A DNA stretch of 64,000 bases from AR5 sp041499965 (GTDB lineage Bacteria > Methylomirabilota > Methylomirabilia > Rokubacteriales > CSP1-6), in assembly GCA_041499965.1 (NCBI GenBank), contig JBGQLG010000006.1, forward strand, positions 1-64,000. Direction: 5' to 3'. The position numbers and the translations under genes were made by a program. The notes under the pieces are model-generated. The model made no database searches, was not told the DNA's origin, and was given only the letters and a program-made list of their open reading frames with translations. Numbering within the stretch: position 1 is the first letter of the stretch; every line of letters begins with the position of its first letter. Positions 17,233-26,279 of this stretch are shown here, in pieces.

Positions 17233-17571
17233 TCAGCGCCCCGGGACGACGACCCGCTCCTCGATGGTGAAGGTCTTGATCCGGCCGATGAAGAGCGCCC
17301 CGTCGGCGTGCAGCGCCTTCGACTCCGGCGAGGCTGACGCCCGGGCCATGCTCTCGGCGTCGTCGTACCAGAGCTCGGCGATGCCGTCCACGTCGACGTC
17401 CAGGGCCGGGATGTCGGGCCGCCGGCGCTCGGCCACGACGTGCGACTGCACGTAGCGGCGCAGCCCGGGCACCGCGTGGGCCAGCGGCGCGTGGACGTCG
17501 ACCCAGTGCCGGACGAACTGCTGGTGCGTCATGCCGTCCTTGCGGGTCAGCAACGAGATGCTCTTGATCAC
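17233..17571 (-). CDS. EthD-domain protein
   Basis: This 112-residue protein has the pattern of the EthD family (dimeric alpha-beta barrel): MIKSISLLTRKDGMTHQQF near the start, WVDVHAPLA, and GIAELWYDDAESM. Family members accompany degradation operons, such as ETBE breakdown, and some are cofactor-less isomerases or decarboxylases. It starts at GTG 17571. The stop abuts the MFS start, indicating one transcript. The specific reaction is unknown. Confidence 0.8.
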   Translation of the reverse strand: MIKSISLLTRKDGMTHQQFVRHWVDVHAPLAHAVPGLRRYVQSHVVAERRRPDIPALDVDVDGIAELWYDDAESMARASASPESKALHADGALFIGRIKTFTIEERVVVPGR

Positions 17572-17667
17572 CGAAGGGTGTCCTCCGTGAGTGGTCCGGC
17601 GGCGCCGCGAGCGGAGCGTCGGGGAGCGGGCAGGGCGGGCCGGTCCGACGCCGGCCCGCCCTCCCCG

Positions 17668-18339
17668 CTACGTGAGATGCGTCTGGAACAACGCGAGCGT
17701 GCGATTCCAGGCGTCGGTGGCGGCGGCCCGATCGTAGACCTCGCGCTCGTCGTTGAAGAAGGCGTGATCGACGTTCGGATAGATGTGGATCTCCGACGAC
17801 TTGCCGGCCTTCTTGATCGCCGCGTCGGTGTCCCTGGCCACCTGCGGCGTGACGAAGCCGTCCTTCTCGGCGAACAGTCCCAGCACCGGGCCGGAGAGCT
17901 TGGCGTAGTCCGGCTTGACGTTGGGATGGATGCCGTAGAAGTTCACGACCGCGCCCACGCTGGGATTCAGCGTCCCCGCGAACAGCGCGAGCTGGCCCCC
18001 CATGCAGAAGCCGACGGCGCCGACCTTGGCCGTGGACGAGTGCCCGACCAGGTACGTGACGGCGCCGCGCAGGTCTTTCTCGGCCTGGGCGATGTTGAGG
18101 GCCATGAACAGCTTGCCGGCGCCGTCCGGCTCGCTGGCGGTCTGGCCGTGGTACATGTCGGGCGCCAGCGCCGAGAACCCGGCGGCGGCGAAGCGGTCGC
18201 AGACCTTCTTGATGTGGGGCACCAGGCCCCACCACTCCTGGATGACGAGGACGCCGGGGCCCTTGCCGCCGGCCGGCGTGGCCAGGTAGCCCTTGGTCGT
18301 CCCGCCGTTCGAGGGGAAATCCACCATCGTGCCGGGCAT
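17668..18339 (-). CDS. Dienelactone hydrolase family protein
   Basis: This 223-residue alpha/beta hydrolase has the complete catalytic set of the dienelactone hydrolase family: nucleophile C112 in GFCMGG, D160 in EKDGF, H192 in VDHAF, and E35 in IQEWWG. DLH opens lactone rings in chloroaromatic degradation, but many homologues have other ester substrates. ATG 18339 is well supported by AAGGAGG eight bases upstream. It heads a likely operon with the EthD and MFS genes. No signal peptide is seen, so it is cytoplasmic. Confidence 0.88.
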   Translation of the reverse strand: MPGTMVDFPSNGGTTKGYLATPAGGKGPGVLVIQEWWGLVPHIKKVCDRFAAAGFSALAPDMYHGQTASEPDGAGKLFMALNIAQAEKDLRGAVTYLVGHSSTAKVGAVGFCMGGQLALFAGTLNPSVGAVVNFYGIHPNVKPDYAKLSGPVLGLFAEKDGFVTPQVARDTDAAIKKAGKSSEIHIYPNVDHAFFNDEREVYDRAAATDAWNRTLALFQTHLT

Positions 18340-18370
18340 CGTCGTGTCCTCCTTGGCTGGGGTTGAGGCT

Positions 18371-18520
18371 AGCAGGCTGCTGAAAAAGGCCCATCTGCTT
18401 CGTTGGCGCCCTCGGCCCCACGCTCAACGTACAGGGAGTACGCCTCGCGTGCGGCCAGCGGGCGCCGCCTCGCATCTGGACCTTTTTGAGCAGCCTGCTG
18501 ATTTTTCAGCAACCGGCTAG
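18371..18520 (+). repeat. Palindromic element, copy 3
   Basis: The left arm AGCAGGCTGCTGAAAAAGG plus CCCA (18371-18393) pairs with 18477-18499 with two mismatches. The left arm also pairs with a second right arm at 18502-18520 (TTTTTCAGCA then ACCGGCTAG). The core reads CATCTGCTTCGTTGGCGCC, then AGTACGCCTCG, then GGCGCCGCCTCGCATCTGG. It is nearly identical to copy 4 (37535-37682) and shares the CATCTGC...GCATCTGG frame with copies 1 and 2. It fills the gap between the DLH start and the stop of the CBS-domain gene. Confidence 0.85.
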
Positions 18521-18521
18521 G

Positions 18522-19781
18522 CTAGGCGGCGCCGGCGGTCGAGGCCGGTGCCGTCGAGGGAGCGATCTTCACGGCCGCCACCCGGCGGGCGTCGGCCTCG
18601 AGCACGGTGATCGTGTAGCCGGGGATCTGGAACTCCTCGCCCGTGCGGGGGATGCGATGCAGCGTGGCCAGCACCAGGCCGGCTACGGTCTCGTAGCCCT
18701 GCTTGGGCAGGTTCCAGTCGAGCGCCTCGTTCACCTCGTCGACGTGGGTGCGGGCGGCCACCCAGTAGCTGCCGTCGGGGAGGCGCTCGACCGAGGCGGG
18801 CGTGCGGTCGTGCTCGTCCTGGATCTCGCCGACGATCTGCTCGACGATGTCCTCCAGCGTCACGATGCCGGTGGCGCCGCCGTACTCGTCGACGACGACG
18901 GCGAGCTGGTTACGCCCCTTCTGCATCTCCCGGAGCAGGTCGTCGATCCGCTTGGTCTGGGGCACGAAGGTTGGCTGGCGCATCAGCTCGGGTACGCCCC
19001 GCACCTGGCCCCCGCGCCGCAGCAGGTCCATGGCCGTGACCACGCCGATCACGTTGGTCTCGCGCTGGCTGTAGATCGGGATGCGGGAGAACCCGCGCTG
19101 CCGCACCAGCGCGATCGCCTCGGCGGCGGTGGCGGTGTCGGGCAGCATCACGACGTCGATCAGCGGCACCATGACCTCGCGCACGGTGGTGTCCCCGAGG
19201 TCGAAGATCTTGTCGATCATCTCCGCCTCCTGGGTGCTGACCGACACCTCGCCCGGCTCGAGCTGCAGCAGCGCCTTCAGCTCCTCGCGCGAGACGAACT
19301 GCCGGCTGTCCACCCGCGGCCCGCCGCAGGCGCGCAGGACCGCGGCGACCACGGTGTTGGCCAGGGTCACGAACGGGGTCAGCGCCGTCGAGGCCCAGGT
19401 GAGCGGGCGGTAGAACCGGAGGATCAGGCTCGTCGCCCACTGCCGGGCCACCGCCTTGGGGATGATCTCGCCGAAGACCAGCATGATGGGCGCCAGCGTG
19501 AGCGTCGCCACCAGCCAGGCCCAGCCGCCGAAGCGAGGCAGCAGCACGAAGGTCAGCGCCGAGCCGGCCACGATGTGGGCGATCGTCACCCCCATCATGG
19601 CCGTCGAGAGCACGCGCTCGGGGTGACGGAAATCCTCGAGGTAGCGGGCGGCCGTGAGGTTGCCCTCGGCGGCCAGGTGGCGCAGCCGCAGCCGGTTGGC
19701 CGCGATGAAGGCCATCTCGGCGGCCGAGAAGAACATGGTGGCCAGCAGGCACAGCGCGGCGAGCCAGAGCAGGCCCGTCAC
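18522..19781 (-). CDS. CNNM/HlyC-CorC family membrane protein with CBS pair
   Basis: This 419-residue protein has an N-terminal DUF21 (CNNM) transmembrane domain of about 180 residues with GEIIPKAVARQ, a CBS pair containing VREVMVPLIDVV and FSRIPIYSQRETNVIGVV, the linker VVDEYGGATGIVTLEDIVEQIVGEI, and a C-terminal CorC/HlyC transporter-associated domain. Such proteins are linked to Mg or Co export and tolerance. The start GTG 19781 overlaps the stop of a paralogue upstream. The old name hemolysin is not meaningful here. Confidence 0.9.
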   Translation of the reverse strand: MTGLLWLAALCLLATMFFSAAEMAFIAANRLRLRHLAAEGNLTAARYLEDFRHPERVLSTAMMGVTIAHIVAGSALTFVLLPRFGGWAWLVATLTLAPIMLVFGEIIPKAVARQWATSLILRFYRPLTWASTALTPFVTLANTVVAAVLRACGGPRVDSRQFVSREELKALLQLEPGEVSVSTQEAEMIDKIFDLGDTTVREVMVPLIDVVMLPDTATAAEAIALVRQRGFSRIPIYSQRETNVIGVVTAMDLLRRGGQVRGVPELMRQPTFVPQTKRIDDLLREMQKGRNQLAVVVDEYGGATGIVTLEDIVEQIVGEIQDEHDRTPASVERLPDGSYWVAARTHVDEVNEALDWNLPKQGYETVAGLVLATLHRIPRTGEEFQIPGYTITVLEADARRVAAVKIAPSTAPASTAGAA

Positions 19782-21055
19782 GCCGCCGCCTCCGCCGACA
19801 CCGGCTTGCGTAACGCGATGAGCACCTCGACGACACGGGTGCGCTCGACCTTCTCGACGGTGACGACCAGCTCGGGCGTCTCCCGACGCTCGCCCTTGCG
19901 CGGCACGCGACCGAAGAGGTCCAGCACCCAGCCGCCCACGGTACTGTACGACTCGTTCGAGATGCTGAGCCCGGCCGCGGTGTTGAGGTCCTCCACCGCC
20001 AGCTTGCCGGAGACCCGGAATGTGGAGTCGTCGAGCCGCTGGATGAGCCGCTCGGGCTCGTCGTACTCGTCGGCGATCTCGCCGACCAGCTCCTCCAGCA
20101 GGTCCTCCAGCGCCACCAGCCCGGCGGTTCCGCCGTACTCGTCCACCACGATGGCCATGTGCAGCTTCTTGGCCTGGAACTCCTGCAGGAGGGCGTCGGC
20201 GCGCTTGGACTCCGGCACGAAGTACGGGGGGTGCAGGTGGGCGCGCAGGTCGAAGTCGTCGGGCAAGCCGGTGGCGACGTAGGGCAGCAGGTCCTTGGTG
20301 TAGAGGATGCCGACGATGACGTCGAGCGAGCCCTCGTAGGCCGGCACCCGCGAGTGCAGGTTCTCGCGCAGGGCCGGCAGGATCTTCTCGCGCGGGGTGT
20401 CGCTGGCCAGGCAGAACATGTCGGTGCGGGGGACCATCACCGAGCGCACCAGCGTGTCCTCCAGCTCGAAGACCTTGTGGATCATCTCGCGCTCCTCGCG
20501 CTCGACGACTCCCTCGCTGGCCCCGACGTCGACCAGCGTGCGCAGCTCTTCCTCGGTGAGCTCGGGCTGGTTCTGGCGATCGCGGCCGATGAGCTGTACG
20601 GTGAGCGCGGTGAGGCCACCCAGCACGGCCCGGACCGGCGTCAGCGCCGTGCCCAGCCAGGAGACGGGGCGGCCCACGACGGCCAGGAAGCGCTCGGGGT
20701 ACTTCACCGCCAGCGTCATCGGCAGCACCTCGCCGAAGGTCGTGAGCAGCGCGGTCATGCCGAGCATCTCGACCACGGGCCCGAAGCGCGCGCCCACCAG
20801 CTGATCGGCCAGGTGCGCGGCCAGGCCGGCGCCGCCGAGGTTGATCAGCGTGATGCCGACCAGCAGCGTGACGAGCAGGTCGTGGGGACGCTCGATGAGC
20901 ACGGGCGGGCCGGCGTTGCCGCCGCTCTGGTCGGCCATGCGGGCCAGGCGCGCGCGGCCGAGCGAGAAGTACGCGGCCTCGGCGCCGGTGAGCAGCGCCG
21001 AGCAGACGATCAGCGCGAGCAGCGCCAACACCTGAAGGAGCACGCTGTCGGTCAC
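19778..21055 (-). CDS. CNNM/HlyC-CorC family membrane protein with CBS pair (paralogue)
   Basis: This 425-residue protein has the same architecture as its downstream neighbour: DUF21 membrane domain with TTFGEVLPMTLAVKYPE, CBS pair with VRSVMVPRTDMF and SRVPAYEGSLDVIVGIL, VVDEYGGTAGLVALEDLLEELVGEI, and the C-terminal CorC domain. The two genes overlap by GTGA and probably arose by tandem duplication; they may act as a heterodimer. The start GTG 21055 overlaps the thiL stop. Ion specificity is not known. Confidence 0.9.
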   Translation of the reverse strand: MTDSVLLQVLALLALIVCSALLTGAEAAYFSLGRARLARMADQSGGNAGPPVLIERPHDLLVTLLVGITLINLGGAGLAAHLADQLVGARFGPVVEMLGMTALLTTFGEVLPMTLAVKYPERFLAVVGRPVSWLGTALTPVRAVLGGLTALTVQLIGRDRQNQPELTEEELRTLVDVGASEGVVEREEREMIHKVFELEDTLVRSVMVPRTDMFCLASDTPREKILPALRENLHSRVPAYEGSLDVIVGILYTKDLLPYVATGLPDDFDLRAHLHPPYFVPESKRADALLQEFQAKKLHMAIVVDEYGGTAGLVALEDLLEELVGEIADEYDEPERLIQRLDDSTFRVSGKLAVEDLNTAAGLSISNESYSTVGGWVLDLFGRVPRKGERRETPELVVTVEKVERTRVVEVLIALRKPVSAEAAA

Positions 21056-22070
21056 GATCGCGGCCCGCTCGCCGCCGGTCGTGTGACGAAGTGCTCGAAG
21101 CCGCGCGCCACTGCCACCGCGCGCCCGCCGGCCGACCACCGGGCCGGGCCCGGGCCGGCGGTGACCTCGCCGATGGGCGTGAGCCGCGTGCCGCAGGCAT
21201 CGAGCAGGCCGTGCTGCAGGCGCGTCAGGGCGGCCGGCTCGCACGTCAGCAGCAGCTCGTAGTCTTCCCCGCCGCCGGTGGCCCACGCCGCCGGATCGAC
21301 GCCGAGCGCCGCCGCCACCGCGCGCGTGGCCTCGTCGATCGGTAACCGCTCGACGTCGATCGCAGCGCTGACGCCGCTGGCGCCGAGCAGGCGAGGCAGG
21401 TCGATGCCCAGCCCGTCCGAGAGATCCATCATCGCCGTCACGTCGCCGGCCGTGGTGAGCCACTTGCCCTCGGGCACGCGCGGCCGTGGGCGCAGGTGCG
21501 CGCGCGTCACGTCGTCGAGGTGGGCGGGTGCGAGGCCCGCCGGTGCCGCCCCCCGCTCCAGCACCGCCAGGCCGGCGGCCGAGCGACCCAGGGCGCCGGT
21601 GACGGCCACGACGTCACCGGCGCGCGCCGTCGAGCGCAGCCGCAGCGCGACGGCCTCACCGAGCAGCGTGACGTTGATGATCCATCCCGCGGGCGAGACG
21701 GAGGTGTCGCCGCCGACGATCGCGACGTCGTGCGCCCGGGCCAGGGCCAGGGCGCCGGCGTAGAAGGCCTCGATCTCCTCGGCGGCGGTGCCCGCCGGAC
21801 AGGCCAGGGCGACGAGCGCCCAGCGGGGCCGCCCGCCCATGGCGGCGATATCCGAGAGGTTGACCGCGATCGCCTTCCAGCCGATGTCGGCCGGCTCCGC
21901 CCACCGACGGCGGAAGTGGACGTCCTCGATCAGCAGGTCGGTCGTGGCCAGCAGCGCCGCGCCCGGCCGCGGCTCCAGCACCGCGCAGTCGTCACCGATG
22001 CCGACCCGCACGCTGCCGTCGGCGTGGGCCGTCAGCCCACGGATGGTGCGGACGAGTGCCTCTTCGCCGC

Positions 22071-22074
<4 letters not shown>
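21052..22074 (-). CDS. thiL: Thiamine-monophosphate kinase
   Basis: This 340-residue enzyme phosphorylates thiamine monophosphate to the active cofactor thiamine diphosphate. It shows GIGDDCAVLEP at residues 25-35, TTDLLIEDVHFRR, AVNLSDIAAMGG and GDTSVSPAGW, the ATP- and Mg-binding motifs of ThiL. It overlaps trpG upstream (ATGA) and a CBS-domain gene downstream. A second thiamine gene, thiE, is far away at 56727; no TPP riboswitch was recognised. Confidence 0.95.
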
Positions 22075-22654
<580 letters not shown>

Positions 22655-22658
<4 letters not shown>

Positions 22659-24112
22659 GGCCGGCTCGACGTCGCGGCCATCCGGAGCGCCAGGACGAGG
22701 CCGCGGGCCTTGGAGCACGTCTCCAGCCATTCGGTCTTGGGATCGGAATCGGCCACGATCCCGGCCCCGACCTGGATCGACGCCCGGCCGCCGTGGCACA
22801 CGATCGTGCGGATGGTAATACAGGAGTCGAGGTTGCCGGAGTAGGAGACGTAGCCGACGGCGCCGGCGTAGGGACCCCGCTGGGTGGGCTCGATCTCGTC
22901 GATGATCTCCATCGCGCGGATCTTGGGCGCACCCGAGACGGTCCCGGCCGGGAAGCACGCGCGCAGCACGTCGAAGGCATCGCTGCCCCGCTTGAGCGTA
23001 CCGACGACGTGGCTGACCAGGTGCATGACGTGCGAGTACCGCTCGATCGCCATGAACTCGGTCACCTTGACCGAGCCCAGCTCGGCGACGCGGCCCACGT
23101 CGTTACGACCGAGGTCGACCAGCATGACGTGCTCGGCCCGCTCCTTGGGATCGGACTTCATCATCTGCTCGATTGCGAGGTCCTGCGCCTCGGTGGCGCC
23201 GCGCGGGTGGGTACCGGCGATCGGACGCTCCTCCACCCGGTCACCCTCGACGCGCACCAGCACCTCCGGCGAGGAGCCGACGATCGTCGTCGGGCCCAGG
23301 CGCAGATAGAACAGGTACGGCGACGGGTTGATCGTCCGCAGGGCACGGTACACCGTGAATGTATCCGCCTCCAGCGGACGGTCGAGCCGGCGCGCCAGTA
23401 CGACCTGATACGCGTCGCCGCCGGCGATGTACTCCTTGGCGCGCCGGACGGCATCGCCGAAGGCCGCCTCGTCCATCGTGGACGTGAAGCCCTCCTCGCC
23501 CAGGGCGAGCAGCGGCCCGGGCGGCGGCAACGTGAGCGCGGTGGCCGCGCGCGCCGGGCGGGCGAGCTTCGCCAGCGTCATGCCGATGCGCACGGCCGCC
23601 TCGTCGTACGCGCGATCGAGCGACGCCGCGTCGTGCTTGTCGACGTGGGCGTTGGCGATCACGAGCAGCCGGTGGCGCAGGTTGTCGAAGACCAGCAGGG
23701 TGTCGCTGAACATGAACACCGCGTCCGGCAGCCCCAGGTCGTCACGGGTCCGCCGCGGCAGCCGTTCCATGTGCCGGACCATGTCGTAGGCGAGGTAACC
23801 GACGGCACCGCCCTGGAAGCGGGGAAGGCCCGGCACTGCGACGGGCTGGAAATCGGCGAGGAGCCCGCGGAGCGCCTCCAGCGGGTCACCGTCGGGCAGC
23901 CGCTGGGCCTTGTCGGCCCCGCGACGGAGCGTGACGCGGCCGTTCTTGGCGCTGAGCACCATGAGAGGGTCGGTCCCGAGGAAGGAGTACCGGGCCCACA
24001 CCTCGCCGCCCTCGACGGATTCCAGCAGGAAGGAGTACGGGCCCGGCCGGAGCCGCAAATAGGCAGACAGGGGCGTGTCCATGTCCGCTGGGAGCTCGGC
24101 GAACACGGGCAC
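22655..24112 (-). CDS. trpE: Anthranilate synthase component I
   Basis: This 485-residue chorismate-utilising enzyme makes anthranilate, the first step of tryptophan synthesis. The motif LLES near residue 31 is the tryptophan feedback site and favours TrpE over PabB. The C-terminal catalytic domain has PSPYLFYLRLG, GTHPRGAT, LVDLGRNDVGRVA and FPAGTVSGAPKIRAMEII. The start is GTG 24112; ATG 24082 is an alternative but would drop the N-terminal strand. Unusually, trpD, C, F, B and A do not follow; thiL does. Confidence 0.93.
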
Positions 24113-24214
24113 GAGGTTCCCCTGTCCCGCGAGGCCGCGAAACTCCTCCCGGGTGGGGGAGAGAGATGGGATTCCTGTGCCGGCGGAGCTGATGCGAAGC
24201 TCAGCGACGACGCG

Positions 24215-24553
24215 CTACACGACGACGGCTAGCGCGTCCAGCTTCTCCTTGAGCTTGGCCTTGGGCACGGCGCCGATCACCTGGTCGACGACCTTCCCGG
24301 CCTTGACGAAGAGGATCGTCGGGATGGAACGGATACCGTAGCGCCCGGCCAGGGCGTGGTTCTCATCGACGTTGACCTTGGCCAGGGTCACGCGCCCGGC
24401 GGACTCGCGTGCGAGATCCTCCAGGACGGGAGCGATGGCCCGGCAGGGCCCGCACCACTCCGCCCAGAAGTCCACCATGAGCAGCCCCTGCTGCGCCGTC
24501 AGGGTCTCATCGAAATTTGCTTCCGTAAGGTGGACCGTTGTGGAGTTGCTCAT
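24215..24553 (-). CDS. trxA: Thioredoxin
   Basis: This 112-residue cytosolic protein has the WCGPC active site (C34 and C37), the conserved cis-proline region SIPTILFVKAG, and no signal peptide. It reduces disulfides in enzymes such as ribonucleotide reductase. ATG 24553 is preceded by GGAGGGAG. A 102-base gap separates it from trpE upstream of it on the map; it is divergent from the response-regulator gene at 24688. Confidence 0.96.
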   Translation of the reverse strand: MSNSTTVHLTEANFDETLTAQQGLLMVDFWAEWCGPCRAIAPVLEDLARESAGRVTLAKVNVDENHALAGRYGIRSIPTILFVKAGKVVDQVIGAVPKAKLKEKLDALAVVV

Positions 24554-24643
24554 CGGGGCGCTCCCTCCAGTAAAAAGTCAACGCCAACGCTAACATGGAG
24601 CGCTCGTCGGCGCAACTTCAGCGACGGCTCGCCGAGGTTTCCC

Positions 24644-24674
24644 TTGTCAGTTTGGCACCCCGTCATGCTAGAGT
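24644..24674 (+). promoter_or_regulatory. Possible sigma-70 promoter of the response-regulator gene
   Basis: TTGTCA (24644-24649) is followed by an extended -10, TGC-TAGAGT (24666-24674), 14 bases before ATG 24688. The spacing to the hexamer is 19, longer than ideal, but the TG extension could compensate. A sigma-54-like TGGCAC also overlaps but has the wrong spacing. Weak call. Confidence 0.35.
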
Positions 24675-24687
24675 CGATTTTACTCAT

Positions 24688-26049
24688 ATGGACGCCGCCA
24701 AGATCCTTGTCGTCGACGACGAGAAGTCGATCCTGCTGTTGCTCAAGGAAGCCCTCACGCAATGGGGGTACGAGGTCACGTGCGCGGCCTCGGCCGTCGA
24801 GGCGCTCGACCTGCTGAAGAACGGCCTGTTCGACGCGCTCATCAGCGACGTGCGCATGCCCGACATGACGGGCCTCGATCTGCTGCGGGAGATCCGCAAG
24901 CAGGACGAATCGATCGAGGTCGTCATGATGACGGGCTACCCGACCATTGCGTCGGCCGTCCAGGCGCTCAAGGAAGGGGCCTACGACTACCTGTCGAAGC
25001 CCCTGATCCTGGACGAACTCCGGCACCTCATGGCCCGGATGATGGAGCGCCGCTTCCTGCGCGGCGAGGTCCACACGCTCCGGGCCCGTCTGGGCGAGGA
25101 GCTGGCCGTCAGCGAGATGATCGGCTCCTCGGCGCCGATGCAACGGGTCAAGGACGTCATCGGCAAGGTCGCGGTGACGGACTCGCCGGTGCTGATCGAG
25201 GGGGAGAGCGGCACGGGCAAGGAGCTGGTGGCCGCAGCGATCCATCGCCTGTCGTCTCGGGCCAAGCGGGCGTTCATCCCGGTCAACTGCAGCGCGATCC
25301 CCCAGGACCTGCTGGAGTCCGAGTTCTTCGGCCACGTGCGCGGCGCGTTCTCGGGTGCCGTGGCGGACGCGCTCGGTCTGTTCCGGGGCGCCGACGAAGG
25401 CACCATCTTCCTGGACGAGATCGCCGAGCTGTCTCCAGGGCTGCAGGTCAAGCTCCTGCGAGTCCTGCAGGAGATGCAGGTGCGTCCCGTCGGCTCCACC
25501 AAGGCGTTCCCGGTCGACGTGCGGGTGATCGCCGCCACCAACCGCGACCTCGAGCGCGCGATGACCGAGGGCAGCTTCCGGCAGGACCTCTTCTACCGGC
25601 TCAACGTCGTGCGCATCACGCTGCCGCCGCTGCGAGAGCGTCGGGACGACATCTCGGCGCTGGTGACCCACTTCCTGCGCCGGTTCAATCGTCGCTTCCA
25701 TCGCGAGGTCCGGGGGATCGCGCCCGACGCCCTGGCGGCGCTCAGCGCCTACAGCTTCCCCGGCAACGTTCGCGAGCTCGAGAACCTGATCGAGCGCGCT
25801 TATGCGCTGGGCTCGCGCGAGCTGATCTCGGTCGCCGATCTACCCTCGCTGGGACGCACTCCGATCGTTGCGACGGCGGCTGCCGCCAGCGGCGGCCCCC
25901 AGACCGTCCCGACGCTGGCCGACGTCGAGCGAGAGCTCATCCTCAAGGCGCTGGCGGTCTTCCAGGACGACAAGGAGGCCGCCGCGCGTGCGCTGGGCAT
26001 CTCCCGGCGGACGATCTATCGACGCCTCAAGGAGTACGGCGTGCTCTGA
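24688..26049 (+). CDS. Sigma-54-dependent response regulator (NtrC family)
   Basis: This 453-residue protein has three domains in order. The receiver (1-120) has D10, D11, phosphoacceptor D54, T82 and K104. The AAA+ domain (about 145-375) has Walker A GESGTGKE at 172-179, the sigma-54 contact loop as GAFSGA at 219-224 (usually GAFTGA) and the DEIAELS Walker B. The C-terminal Fis-type helix-turn-helix reads AARALGISRRTIYRRLKEYG. ATG 24688 is the natural start before ILVVDDE. No partner kinase gene is adjacent. The next gene has a sigma-54 promoter and is the most likely target. Confidence 0.95.
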   Translation: MDAAKILVVDDEKSILLLLKEALTQWGYEVTCAASAVEALDLLKNGLFDALISDVRMPDMTGLDLLREIRKQDESIEVVMMTGYPTIASAVQALKEGAYDYLSKPLILDELRHLMARMMERRFLRGEVHTLRARLGEELAVSEMIGSSAPMQRVKDVIGKVAVTDSPVLIEGESGTGKELVAAAIHRLSSRAKRAFIPVNCSAIPQDLLESEFFGHVRGAFSGAVADALGLFRGADEGTIFLDEIAELSPGLQVKLLRVLQEMQVRPVGSTKAFPVDVRVIAATNRDLERAMTEGSFRQDLFYRLNVVRITLPPLRERRDDISALVTHFLRRFNRRFHREVRGIAPDALAALSAYSFPGNVRELENLIERAYALGSRELISVADLPSLGRTPIVATAAAASGGPQTVPTLADVERELILKALAVFQDDKEAAARALGISRRTIYRRLKEYGVL

Positions 26050-26155
26050 TCCGATCGGGCACGGGGGGAGCGATGGCGCTTCCCTCGGCGGCGCCACCCC
26101 CGGGGGCGCAATTTCTGCGGTATTTTCCGCCTACATAGGGCACTGCCACCCCCCC

Positions 26156-26178
26156 GCTGACTGCCGTAGGCCGTCAGC
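26156..26178 (+). promoter_or_regulatory. Dyad, candidate activator-binding site
   Basis: GCTGAC at 26156-26161 and GTCAGC at 26173-26178 form a perfect dyad with an 11-base centre, about 110 bases before the predicted start of transcription of the FIST gene. That is the normal distance of NtrC-type upstream activating sites. A second dyad, GTGCCG-TCC-CGGCAC, lies at 26183-26197. Binding by the neighbouring regulator is inference. Confidence 0.45.
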
Positions 26179-26250
26179 CCTAGTGCCGTCCCGGCACGAT
26201 CCGCCAGCGATTCGATCATGAAAAGCCATATTCCGTAGGTCTTTCAGGCT

Positions 26251-26266
26251 TGGCACGGGCGACGCA
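26251..26266 (+). promoter_or_regulatory. Sigma-54 promoter (-24/-12)
   Basis: TGGCACGGGCGACGCA has the full TGGCACG -24 element and a GC at -12 with exactly ten bases between the GG and the GC, as the sigma-54 consensus requires. Only the TT before GC is replaced by AC. The predicted transcription start (near 26277) is just before ATG 26280, giving an unusually short leader. Confidence 0.7.
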
Positions 26267-26279
26267 ATGAGGCCCCCCC

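Noticed and set aside
18522..19781. Calling the CBS-domain proteins hemolysins
   Set aside because: The historic name does not fit the CNNM/CorC domain layout; ion transport is more likely.
24113..24214. A trp leader peptide or attenuator before trpE
   Set aside because: The 102-base gap shows no short open frame with consecutive Trp codons and no terminator/antiterminator pair.
24653..24670. TGGCAC followed by TGCTA before the response-regulator gene, like a sigma-54 promoter
   Set aside because: The GG and GC are 11 bases apart instead of 10, which normally abolishes sigma-54 promoter function; an extended -10 reading is at least as good.
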